Shown: positions 53,437-64,000 of the stretch, piece by piece
Layout of the letters: every line of letters starts with the position of its first letter
How positions within the stretch are numbered: position 1 is the stretch's first letter
Source: Ficedula albicollis
Taxonomy: Eukaryota > Chordata > Aves > Passeriformes > Muscicapidae
Direction: 5' to 3'
Assembly: GCF_000247815.1 (NCBI RefSeq)
Contig: NC_021674.1
Coordinates: forward strand, 25,298,331-25,362,330
Length of the DNA: 64,000 bases
The notes under the pieces: generated by a model
The model's input: the letters and a program-made list of their open reading frames with translations, nothing else
The model's database searches: none
What the model was told of the DNA's origin: nothing
Position numbers and translations under genes: made by a program

Positions 53437-53780
53437 CTATGGGGTTGTTCAGCCTCAAAAAATTGCAGCCTTTCAGTACCTGAAGGCAGCCTGCAAGAGA
53501 GACTTTACAAGAGCCTGTAGTGACAAGACAAGGTGAAATGGATTCAAACTGAACGAGAGCAGGCTTACATTATATATTAAGGAAGAACGCTCTGCTGTGA
53601 GGTTGGTGAGGCACTGGAATAGATTGCCCAACGCAGATATGCATGCCTCATCCCTGAAGCACGGCTGAATGGGGCTCTGAAGAACCTGCTCTAGTTGAAG
53701 GTATCCCAAGGTCACAGTACAGAGTTGGAAGTAGGTGACCCTTAAGGTCCCTTTCAACCCACGTGATTCTATGATTCTAG
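53437..53780 (+). mobile_element. CR1 LINE, 3' end fragment
   Basis: The segment from TGGGGTTGTTCAGCCTC to GATTCTATGATTCTAG follows the typical avian CR1 3' end: a GAGGTTGGTGAGGCACTGGA block, a GATTGCCCAACGCAG block, and the closing TTCAACC...GATTCTATGATTCT with its terminal 8-bp ATTCTATG-type microrepeat. It is 5'-truncated and diverged, so it is old and inactive. The minus-strand ORF at 53473-53799 is only the antisense of this element. Confidence 0.88.
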
Positions 53781-53865
53781 AACTCCATAGAATATACAAA
53801 GAACAAAAAGTTAAAGGGACTGAAGATTTTAAAGGGTTTACATTTTGTTTTGTTGTTTGTTTTTT

Positions 53866-55293
53866 GGTTTTTTTTAATTGGCGAGAGCTCTAACAGTATC
53901 TTCAGTATGATAGAAATAAGTGTCTTTTTTTCTTACTATTTTAGGTAGGCCTGGCTGAACAGCAGAAAATCTGAAGACACAGGTGACACTTTCCATACTA
54001 CTGACACTTCACAGCAGATTTCTGGATTAGATCCTGAAAATAAAAGTCTTCCAAACCTACTCAACTTCTTGTCATTAATGCCAAACAAGTAATTTGGGAT
54101 AGAACAGACATACTTCTTTGCAATTGCATTTTCAATTCTGGCATGTGAAAATAAAATTCAAAAACAGTTCGAGACACTTGCAGGAGGAAAGCTTTTGTTA
54201 GCCATTAAGAGTCCAGGGATTTTTTTTCAAAGAAAAAGGTTAATGGAGCTGAAGAGTCCGTTAAAATTCCCAGGCTCCCATTCACAGGCCTTTGAAGAGG
54301 CCTAGGTTAAGCACTTATAGAACATTATATGACCAGAGTAACAAAGAGCTATTTGTTTTCAACAAGGAACTGCCTGGTAGGTGAATGAGGAAGCACACCC
54401 CCCTTCAGGAGATGTAAATCAGACTGGGCAGGTTCAGAAGCTCCATGTGCAACACTGGGGTTTGCTCCAGCTGGCTTTGGCTACCCACAGTAGCAGTAGG
54501 GCTGCTTTGATTTCTGCTCTGCCTTTACCTCCACTAAGTACCACAGATTGCAGCTTAGGTCTATGCCACTGAAATCAATGGTTTTTTTTAATTGGCGAGA
54601 GCTCTAACAGTATCTTCAGTATGATAGAAATAAGTGTCTTTTTTTCTTACTATTTTAGGTAGGCCTGGCTGAACAGCAGAAAATCTGAAAACACAGGTGA
54701 CACTTTCCATACTACTGACACTTCACAGCAGATTTCTGGATTAGATCCTGAAAATAAAAGCCTTCCAAACCTACTCAACTTCTTGTCATTAATGCCAAAC
54801 AAGTAATTTGGGATAGAACAGACATACTTCTTTGCAATTGCATTTTCAATTCTGGCATGTGAAAATAAAATTCAAAAACAGTTCGAGACACTTGCAGGAG
54901 GAAAGCTTTTGTTAGCCATTAAGAGTCCAGGGATTTTTTTTCAAAGAAAAAGGTTAATGGAGCTGAAGAGTCCGTTAAAATTCCCAGGCTCCCATTCACA
55001 GGCCTTTGAAGAGGCCTAGGTTAAGCACTTATAGAACATTATATGACCAGAGTAACAAAGAGCTATTTGTTTTCAACAAGGAACTGCCTGGTAGGTGAAT
55101 GAGGAAGCACACCCCCCTTCAGGAGATGTAAATCAGACTGGGCAGGTTCAGAAGCTCCATGTGCAACACTGGGGTTTGCTCCAGCTGGCTTTGGCTACCC
55201 ACAGTAGCAGTAGGGCTGCTTTGATTTCTGCTCTGCCTTTACCTCCACTAAGTACCACAGATTGCAGCTTAGGTCTATGCCACTGAAATCAAT
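53866..55293. repeat. 714-bp tandem duplication
   Basis: Copies at 53866-54579 and 54580-55293 are nearly identical. I saw two substitutions (CTGAAGACAC/CTGAAAACAC and AAAGTCTTCC/AAAGCCTTCC). Both start at GG plus eight Ts and AATTGGCG, and the identical 63-codon ORFs at 54381 and 55095 are a consequence of the duplication. No transposon hallmarks are visible. Divergence of about 0.3% is within the range expected between two haplotypes. Confidence 0.97.
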
Positions 55294-58200
55294 CCTAGAC
55301 TCTCACAGCTTGGAGCTCTACAAATATTATCTTTAAAATGTTTGATTCACCTTTTAATACTTAAGTCATGCTGAATTTGAGATAGTCATTGGTTTGCTTA
55401 TTTTGGATGGCAGATCTAATGCAAACCAAACTGGCATTTATTGAAGAAATCAGCAATAATGTGGTCACAGACCTCCTGTGTACTTGGCTCCTACAACTTC
55501 ATTGCTTCAACTCTATCAGGAACACATGGCTTAACTTTTAAAATTAAATTTCTCCTGTATTACTGTTTAATTTAAACAAGATCAACATTAATGAATTACT
55601 GAGCAAATTACCTTCTTTTCCAAGAGAAACACTAAAGAGCAAAGAACACTGAAAGCTCACACATTTGGCCTCAATTCTGTCAGAACACTGGGAAAAAGAC
55701 AATCTCCTGCTTCTATAACCAATAAGGTTTGCAGAGGCCCTTAAACAGCGTTTCCATTTATTAAAGGGCACCATTTATAACCATCCAGATTTCTCTATCA
55801 AAGTCAGGACGCCAACACCCCTTTATAGCAAGTACCAAAGAATTTTGGTGGACAACTTCTGCAGATTCTCATTATCTTCCCAAACCCCCAGTTTTCAATG
55901 ACAGTCAGATGATTTAAGAAGCTGACAGCTATTTTATCCTGCTTAATTCCTCTTTTTCCACCTCACTTCAAGATGAGCAACAACAACTGTAACATTAATT
56001 TATTGCATTTGCTGCATAAATAAGACAGATACAAGCTAGTGATTATGAAATCAAAGCAGTTCATGTAAATGTTTATTACATTAGCTTTTGGTTATTCTAG
56101 AAATTCAATGTTTTCCAAAGAGGTAGTTTATTTTGCTCATATTTTTCCTCACTAGGAAACAGATGTTGGAAAACTCTTAGCAGAACAAGCACTATTTGAT
56201 ATACAGCAACTTACAACATTTACTACAAATTTAACAACAGAAAAATCAAAGCATATTTCCTCAAACTCTCTACAAGCACTAAGAAATTTCAAATGCAATC
56301 TAACATTAATGTCTCTTAAATAAAAATCCATAATATCTTTCTTGTGGATGAACTTAGATACAGGTATCTTAGTGCAGTTAGCTTTCTTAGGGATTTCTAA
56401 AATCTTTTGCAAGAGGTCTCAGAAAAGCTCTACATTTTGCAGTCTTCAAACTTTTAGAAAAGTCTGAAAGACTGTAAATTTTTTACCCAGTGCTGCTTTA
56501 TGAATATTTTTAAACTATTAATCTTATTTCTGAAATGGGAATATAAATTCATTAAATAACTAACAAATTAGAATTTCCTCCTAATAATGTAACATGTACA
56601 TTACAGGCCCGGACATAGTAAAACAGTAAGTAATTAACAGTGTCAGACAACATTTTTTTAAATACAGTGTTTAAGTGACTCTTAGCAACTCAGGTTGGTT
56701 AATCTCAGCTCCAAACTTTAAAAACTGATGACAAGACAGGGATAATGAATCAAGTTGACGTAGAACTTTAGTCAAAATTATACAACTTACGAAGTCACCT
56801 ACAAATCTTTGTATTTTGTCCAAAAATGTCACAACACACACTTAAGCATCAGGGTCAAGATACCAGAGCTGGCAAGATTACAAGGGCAACCGCTTCAAAG
56901 GTCAGTTCACAGGTACCTTGTGAAGAAGAGATTCATCTTAATGACTTGCATGAATGTTTTAATTTCAATTTTCCAAGTGATCCATTAATTAAATGAACTG
57001 CCTACTCCTTCTCTGGTCTTCAATGAAAACGTCACTGTTTCTCTAATGCTGTAATGTTTCTGGAGCCTTTGGAGAGGCTGAAGTGGACTAAAGTTCCCAA
57101 AAGGAAGACCTGCTCTTATGATTAAACTTATCAGTATCATTTTAGGAAAGGTACCATATTAAAAGAAACACTGTAATTACTAAACACTGTCCTATTCTTC
57201 TGTGTAAATAACATGTCATTGTCAAAGAAATTTATATTTTATCCAGCAGAAAATAGATCAGCTTGCTGGTGATGAATTTAAACCCCACATTCTATTTTCT
57301 AGCCACTAGTATTACATATAGTTTTTGATTCCAACAGATCAACAGAAATTGTTTCCTGAACATCATATTCAAGTTAACACGCAGGATGCAACCGCACAAA
57401 TTCTTGTATTTCTGACCTTTATAAACATTTCTGATAAGTCAAAATTTTAAGAACATTTGAGGCTGGAATTTCATCTTTAGCTCTACATAAACACAGGAAT
57501 GAATTTTGATTAAGTCAAAAATGTCACAGCTGGTACTTGGGGATGGGATCTGTGCAACTCCCTGTTATGAGTGTCCCACTGTGCCTTTCTCTTCCATAAT
57601 CTCAGCTTTTGTGGCCTGCACACAGGCAATTAAATTTTGGGTTTACAGTTTATCTTTCCCTCTCTATCAACTCCCAGCGATCTCCTTGCTGAAGACAGGC
57701 AAATCTCCAAAAGTATCCCTACTTCTGGTGGCCAGATTCTTCTGATATGTGACCTGCCATGGTGTCAGCTAAAATATCTTCTGAACGCACCAAAAAGCGC
57801 ATCATCTGTGATGCCTTGAGTCCTGGTACAGCCAACTGTACACAGTCCTTGAGGGCTGTCCATGGGGAGCTCTGTCCTTGGAGGGCTGCTGATGAACCAG
57901 GCCAAGCTGGTTTTGTGCTGACCGCATTTTACCTGCAGTGTGATCTGGTAAAGGATCAGCTGTCGTTTATGGAGGCAACAAAGCTTATGGAAATCACTCC
58001 TACACACACAGCAAACGGATGATTAAAAGATTAAATCTTCTGTTGTTTTGGTTATTAGCTTTCAAATTCTGCAGTATACCAAAGACTGAGGTTTTTGGGG
58101 GTGTATTTGTTTAGAGGGCAGTATTCATATTTAAATCTATTTTCTCTCAGAGCCCACATCTGTAGCACTGAATCAACATGCATGGCCTTCCTCTTGTCTT

Positions 58201-59526
58201 CTTAAGGAGACATTAATAATGGATTTAATTATTAAACTTTGTCCATAGCATTTTTAACCATGTAATACGAAACCAGCACATCAATGAACATCGTGGCCAA
58301 CAGACCTACATTTAATGGAAAGCATTTTAAAAAGTAATAATGAAGCCTGCACTACCAAGTAAACCTTGCTGAGTTCCTGGAAGCACAAGAACACCCGCAC
58401 AGAAATAGAAATACAAACATTAGTAACAGTGCATCTGCTTGCCTACTTGGTGCTGTTGAGATCTTCTCTGAGTAATTACCATGTGCACAGTCCCCTCACT
58501 TGCCCATTCTAGAGGGACAGCTCATCCAGCATTAGAGCAAGCATTGTCTCCAAAGGCAGTTGCTAGTCTGGTGATATAAGTTTTTCTACCACTCTCAAAG
58601 CCAGACTATTATGTTGCTATTAGTTTTCCCGGTAAACATAGTGAATTTATTGCTTCAAAAAAGAGGCTACGCAAATTATTATTTCATTGTGACACCATCA
58701 AGAACATCCTCAGTTTCAGCTATTAGGAAAAATTAATTTGTGCTTCAGCTGTCCCTGGTGAATGATACTGAAAGGCTGTGTTTTGTTGGTGTTGTTTTTA
58801 GCATACCTTATTGATAAAATAATCCTGGCTGTTCTCTTTTTTGTTCTCTTAATGAGAACCTCATGTGATTCCTGGGCAACATCCTAAAAAACTTAAGAGG
58901 TCAAACTAATCCCATGTGCAAATTTAATGAATTTTACACAATTAACATCAGGGGGCTTACTTATGAAGAAAAAGCTATGAAAATTCTTTTGTTTTTGAAA
59001 AGCATTTTCAGGTATAAGTGAGGATTTATGTCCAAAATCTGTAATTTTTCATGGTTTCTGCCTACTCCAAATGTTGCAGTGGTGGAGGGAACACCTTAAA
59101 CAACCTTACCCAAAACTTAATATTCCTGGAATGTTCCTATTTAAGTTAGGAATATACCTATGAACCAGAGTCAAACACTATTTTATCTTACACAAAGTAC
59201 ATCTTAAACTTCAGCCTGAAGTCCAAACATCTCTACTGATACCCAAAGTGGGTGATCCAAAACAAGCGATCACCAACTGCCTAAATAAACAGCTTGTAGC
59301 TGTGTTAAGGATACTGTTATCAAAACTGCTGAAAGAGTGGACTTGGAGCAGCACAGAAAACTAAATTAGCCTGCTAAAAGTATGTAAGATTTAACTGAAT
59401 GCATCTAGGAATACACTTATGAGCAATGACGTGCTATGACTGTTCTCAAAAACAGAGACAAAGGAGGCTAAAACAAGGCCCATGGGTTAGAACGTGTAGA
59501 TTAACAAATTACTGGTGAGCCAGCAC

Positions 59527-59662
59527 CAAGCCTGACAGAGTTCAGGAAGTGTTTGGACAATGCTCTCAGGCACATGGTGTGACTCTTGAGGATGGCCTGT
59601 GCAGGACAGGAGTTGGACTTGATGATCCTTGCAGGTCCCTTCCAACTCAGCTTATTCTGTGA
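59527..59662 (+). mobile_element. CR1 LINE, 3' end fragment
   Basis: CAGAGTTCAGGAAGTGTTTG, GACAATGCTCTCAGGCACAT, GGAGTTGGACTTGATGATCC and GTCCCTTCCAACTCAG are the final blocks of an avian CR1 element in sense orientation. It ends at about TTATTCTGTGA, which matches the degenerate terminal microrepeat. It is 5'-truncated to roughly 135 bp. Confidence 0.85.
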
Positions 59663-62600
59663 GCTGTTCATACTGGTACACTCCATTCTCAGCTGGAATG
59701 GACAGCAAAAATTTCTCTTCATGTTTTGTGTGTCCAAGGGTAAACACATGAAGTATTGCTCTAGCTGACAAAAAGTTAATCAATCAAAGTTTTCAATTTG
59801 AAACCTGGTAAATAAACTTCTGCAGAGAAAGGCTCAACTATTTTCAACTTTCGAATTTGGCTGTACAATGCATACAAACCACTAAGGAACAAAGATAATT
59901 AACTGCACTTCTCAATGTGTAGGTTTTAAAGACAGAAATTAAAAAGAGGAAAAGTTAGAAAACAGGAAGATGCCAATTGCAGACATGGCCTTGGAAGGAC
60001 AAGGAGGTCCATCTTGATGTGGCGGAAGAAGAGGCAGGACTACTAAAAGAAGAACTTCTCTCTCTGCCCAGGAGGATAACCTTACGCTCTCCCCACTTTT
60101 TGCTTATTTAAAAGTACAAAAAAACACTTCCAACTCCCAAATAAGGACCACTTCAAAAATCACACAGAGGCCGTTTGCAAAGCAAACATGTTGCACCTCT
60201 GTCCAGGTGAGCCTGCACATGCTGCTGTTTTGTCTGTAATAGTCTGCTCACAAGAAGTTCCCACTGTTTCTCCTAAGAGGCAATGAGAAGAAAGGCATAT
60301 TTAGGTTACAGTCTGAGCCATGAAGTCCTGAAACCACAAAGAGCCACATTCTTGCTTTCTACACAGATGGTCTAAATGCACGCCGCGTGAAGTTCCTCCT
60401 AGGAAGGACCTAAGACTGCTCATCTGCCTCTTGTCACTCACACAGCACTGCCAAAAGCAGAGGGGGAAAAGGGATATAACAGGCTTGATGGAGTGCATGG
60501 CCATCAAAACTTGGCAAGTTACCACACTCTGTAGGGCTATAAAATACTGATGAGATTTTCCTCATTCAAAGCAGTCATAGCTGGATCATTGGAGAGTCAG
60601 CCAGGGGAAACCCAAGCAGCACATATCTCAGCGAACAGTGAACCTCGTTTTGAGCCCGTGCCTAAAATAACTTCTGCATGTATTTGTTGTGTGAGCCTGA
60701 ATCCTGTGCAAGACCCATTTGTATTTTTAACAGTGCCAACCATAAAGCAGAGAGCTGTAAGCAGCAGCACTGCAGAGCACGGGTTTTTTGGGTTATAAAA
60801 ACACCGCAGGTGGCCCATTCCAGATGAACCAGCGACTCCTTGCAAAACCCAAAGTCAACTGGTTTTATACAAGGCTGTTCCACACAAGTCAGTTTCAAGA
60901 AAGCCACCTTCTTAGAAGTAAACTCTCCCAGTGCAGACAAGCTCTCAGCTAAGAAATGGCACATGGCTAGAGGTTAGCAGAGTATGTTATTTGGTTTCTG
61001 GCAGGACCTCAAAGTCTGTTCCCCGTCCTGTGGTCTCCAGTAAGTAGGAAGGCGGAAAAAAAAAAAATCCAACTCAAAGTGCTGAAAAGCAGCATCCTAC
61101 AGCAAAGCCATGCGATGACATGAATTCTCAAATTTTCCAATACCAATACTTTGTCATGCCAAAGGTCACAAATCAAACAAGAGAGATATTTCTGTGACTT
61201 CTGTACAACACATTACCAAATCCAAAGGCTGTTCTTCTTGCAGTCTGTATTTACGAAGCAGAAGGCATCAAGAGTTAGTCTTGTAACTCCCTAGTATGCA
61301 GCTGAGCTAAAAACTACCTTTTAAAAAAAATTTATTCATATGACAGAGCTTTGAACTCTTTCAAAGATTTAGTTTGATAAACTGATCATATTTTAAAGCT
61401 TTCATCAAACTAATTTACATCACTTTGTTCCACTACCTAAGTTGTCCAACCAAGCAGATTTTATACATTTTTTAAAATTTGTGTTCTTCTCAAACACCCT
61501 GCATCTCCCACATTTGCAAAAAATGCAGTAAACTAACACCGGTGTGAAGGTGAAGGAAAGTAGTAAAATTACTAAACTACTTTAGACTAACAAAAAGGTA
61601 TATTCCAAAACAAAATAAAAAACGTCAAGCAAAGTATAAACATACAACTAAAGTAAAAAGACTCAACTGTCACTTTGAGAAGTGGATGGAAGGCAGGTCT
61701 CATTCAAAACATCAAACATGAAAATACTGGTTCTGAATACACAAAAAAGTTAATGTTTTGAAGATTTAAAAAAGCCACGGAGAAAAAGCAACCATGCCCC
61801 ACCAGTATGAGAAGTCTGCCTTCACAACAGATAGAAAATACCAGTTGAAAAAGTGAATGCTTTACGAAATTCGATTTGGGGAATGTGACCCATTATTTTA
61901 TTCTCTAAAGGAAAATCAGGTCAGAGCATGGAGAAGAAAAAAGAGATTAGTATACTACATGGAATGTGCAACAGAATCTTGAGCTATTCTACATCAATAA
62001 ATTCTGATGAAAGGAAATTACATTCTAACCCTGAAAAGCAAAGAAAACCCTAAAACCAAAACCCAAACAAAAAAAAAAACCCCACCCAGCTCAGGAAACC
62101 ACTGAAGAATGATAATCTTTCCTCCAAATATGCACACATGACAACTGAGACTCATTTTTAAGAACTACATATGCAATCCAAAATTTTGTAATTCAAGATT
62201 CTCAGAGAAGTTTGTTCCACAGTACAAAGAAAGTACATAGTTGAAAGAACACCAGCAAGAACTTTACAGAACTAGCACAGAAATGTGTCTGAAAATTGAT
62301 GTTTGGAAATAATTCCCCAGATTCACAAACCACTTTCCTGTTATTTTAACTTTTTAAAAAGCATTTAAGATTAATAGTGAGTGCCTTTTATACCCTCTTT
62401 TCAAACAGTCTCTGCCCTGCAGTATCGGTGACATGGTAAATTATCTCCCTATGAAAAAGGCAGAAAAACCAGATGGGGATCCATTAACTTCTCTCTGTGG
62501 TGCTCATTCTCTTTGCCTGAACAGAAGTAAGGTAAGAATGTCTGTACATGACTGAGGGTCCAGCCAGCCATCACTCCCTCTGACAGCAGCAGATGCATAC

Positions 62601-63005
62601 CAAGATGTCTTACAATAAAAAAAGTGCTGGTTTACTAAGAGGATCTCCCAACCCTCAGAAACCCACACAGACACTAAGTTTCACAACTCAGTTGCCACGC
62701 AACCTTCTAAAGCTCATTTAAAACAAGATAAAAGAAAAGCAAACACAAGACCCTCATACTCCAGAGTTGATCATAGAGCAGCTGCTCACCTTTACCCAGT
62801 CAACTACCAACAGTAAAGCTGCACACTAAATGTGGGACACTAAAACCACCAGAAAACACCACTTCAATAGCTTTGTTTGTTTGGGTTGCTTCTTGGAGGT
62901 TTTTTTTCCTTTGCTTTTTTTTATTTTTTTTCAATGACACCACACTGAATACATTTATCTCAAGGAAAAGTTAACGGAGTTACAGAGGGCAGGACAAGGG
63001 AAGAC

Positions 63006-63022
63006 AGGCAGGCAGGCAGGAA
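63006..63022. repeat. CAGG tetranucleotide microsatellite
   Basis: About four CAGG/GGCA units in a row within the 5'-most intron of the window. Confidence 0.6.
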
Positions 63023-63530
63023 GAGACACCTTACTTGAAGTGTGCAAGAATTATAAAGTACATTAGAAATTTGCAAAAATGGTTTCCATCAGTTAAAATC
63101 CCCATGCTTTAAGTTAGTGTTGCAAGGCTGCATTGCTCATAATACAAAATTTTATTATCTGGGGAGAAAGACATTCTAAAACCCTTTATGAATAGCATTA
63201 ACTGCATTGTGGAGAACTATGACAAGTAGGCTACAACAAACTGACAAAATTAAAATGTGCTGCTGATAGAGAGTTAATTTTAGCTGTGACTTTTTACTGG
63301 TGTGTGAAAGAGAAAAGACATCTCTTCAGGAAACCACCTTTATTGTGCACAAGAATTTCTTAGAGAGGGCCTGAAAAGTTTTGGTTTCCAGAAATGATAA
63401 TAAATATAACAAACTCACTAAAAACACAACCAGCCATCAACCAGTGATTTTTGTATTAAAAAAGCATTTGTGAAAAAATACTTTGGAAATAGAATTTATT
63501 GAAAATCTGTAATGAACATAGCCCAGCCTT

Positions 63531-63637
63531 CATGTATTTGCTGCAAGAGACAGAGGTTTGAATTATTTAGCATGAGAGTCTTTATTCATGTATTGCTGCA
63601 AGAGAGAGAGGTTTGAATTATTTAGCATGAGAGTCTT
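63531..63637. repeat. 56-bp tandem duplication
   Basis: Copies at 63531-63586 and 63587-63637 share TGCTGCAAGAGA and GAATTATTTAGCATGAGAGT, with a one-base indel (TATTTG/TATTG) and a GACAGAG/GAGAGAG difference. It is immediately followed by a second, unrelated duplication. Confidence 0.92.
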
Positions 63638-63775
63638 TCTACTGAATTTGGTCTCTAGTGTTTGAGTTTTTACTCTTTATAACACTATCAGTAAATTTAA
63701 TTTAGTTCTACTGAATTTGGTCTCTACTGTTTGAGTTTTTACTCTTTATAACACTATCAGTAAATTTAATTTAGT
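63638..63775. repeat. 69-bp tandem duplication
   Basis: Copies at 63638-63706 and 63707-63775 begin TCTACTGAATTTGGTCTCTA and end AAATTTAATTTAGT, with one mismatch (CTAGTG/CTACTG). It abuts the 56-bp duplication at 63531. Confidence 0.93.
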
Positions 63776-64000
63776 TATACAAATTAACATTCTCATTTAA
63801 ACACTTAAAAATGCTTATGTAGATTCAAGTGACCAAATCCACCAAAATCCACCATGATGTCTCCAGTTGGGGCAGAGAGCAGATGCACAGGAAATGGAAG
63901 CATAACCAACAGTGACACTTGCCAAAACCTGTCTCAACCCTCAAGGTTGCTGAAGAATTTCTTGAGCCAATTGTGATGCCTACATACCCAGTAACCCCAC

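Larger units (their letters stand above)
50217..64000 (-). other. THADA: THADA intron, extends beyond window
   Basis: At least 13.8 kb upstream of the NPCLVTRA exon holds no exon that I can tie to THADA. It contains two CR1 3' fragments (53437-53780 and 59527-59662) and several local duplications, listed separately. Plus- and minus-strand ORFs here are short and unrecognisable. No promoter or RNA gene was seen. Confidence 0.65.

Noticed and set aside
53473..53799. 108-codon minus-strand ORF
   Set aside because: It is the antisense of the CR1 3' end fragment.
54381..55286. Two identical 63-codon plus-strand ORFs
   Set aside because: They exist twice only because of the 714-bp duplication; no recognisable domain or splice context.
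57765..58007. Minus-strand ORF with a GCAG|GTAAAA donor-like site, considered as an upstream THADA exon
   Set aside because: The peptide does not match THADA, and the end phase (a split codon is required) was not satisfied convincingly.
62769..62806. Short exon-like segment (LLLVVDWVK) with acceptor and donor-like sites
   Set aside because: Only 38 bases, ends in the wrong phase for the known downstream exon, and has no homology support.

Overview
The window looks like part of a bird nuclear chromosome. The evidence is split coding exons with GT-AG introns of up to about 26 kb, and fragments of CR1 LINEs carrying the avian-type 3' end (CR1 is the dominant retroposon of birds and reptiles). 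There is no prokaryotic-style gene content. The species cannot be named from the sequence.

The only protein-coding gene I can support is THADA, on the minus strand. Eight exons were found by reading the minus strand: 50131-50216, 38831-39243, 38354-38475, 36980-37052, 34788-34932, 31063-31194, 5082-5248 and 3574-3915. Every junction has GT-AG ends and compatible phase. The exons join into one open frame of 492 C-terminal residues ending at a stop at 3574-3576. By eye, against the human THADA protein as I remember it, the order and many short blocks are collinear (NPCLVTRA, FWEE, YLQS, FHEVR, ECFCK, KWVQL, LWKCV, VRDAA, LLQQW, EVNFWAE, EFTRL). The N-terminal part, including DUF2428, must lie beyond position 64000. 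THADA is the vertebrate relative of yeast Trm732, which works with the Trm7/FTSJ1 methyltransferase on 2'-O-methylation of tRNA position 32.

Layout: 1-960 is a GC-rich CpG island interrupted by a 235-base G run and one N. 993-1166 holds a 57-codon ORF and a cluster of transcription-factor-like motifs. 2185-2398 is a hexamer satellite. About 2.6-3.9 kb is the THADA 3' end, followed by a 25.8-kb intron to 31.06 kb that contains a 655-base G run. 31-39 kb is an exon-dense part, 39-50 kb an intron, and 50.2-64 kb another intron with two CR1 fragments. In mammals ZFP36L2 lies just downstream of THADA on the same strand, so the CpG island may be its promoter side; this is synteny-based inference only.

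The most unusual property is not a gene. The window carries at least eleven short direct duplications (periods of about 33 to 714 bp), two enormous poly-G tracts each bracketed by a direct repeat, and an N bracketed by a 40-bp exact repeat. Together these suggest unmerged contig overlaps or gap-fill artefacts, although recent real tandem duplication is possible for some. I found no convincing novel gene system, RNA gene or CRISPR array.
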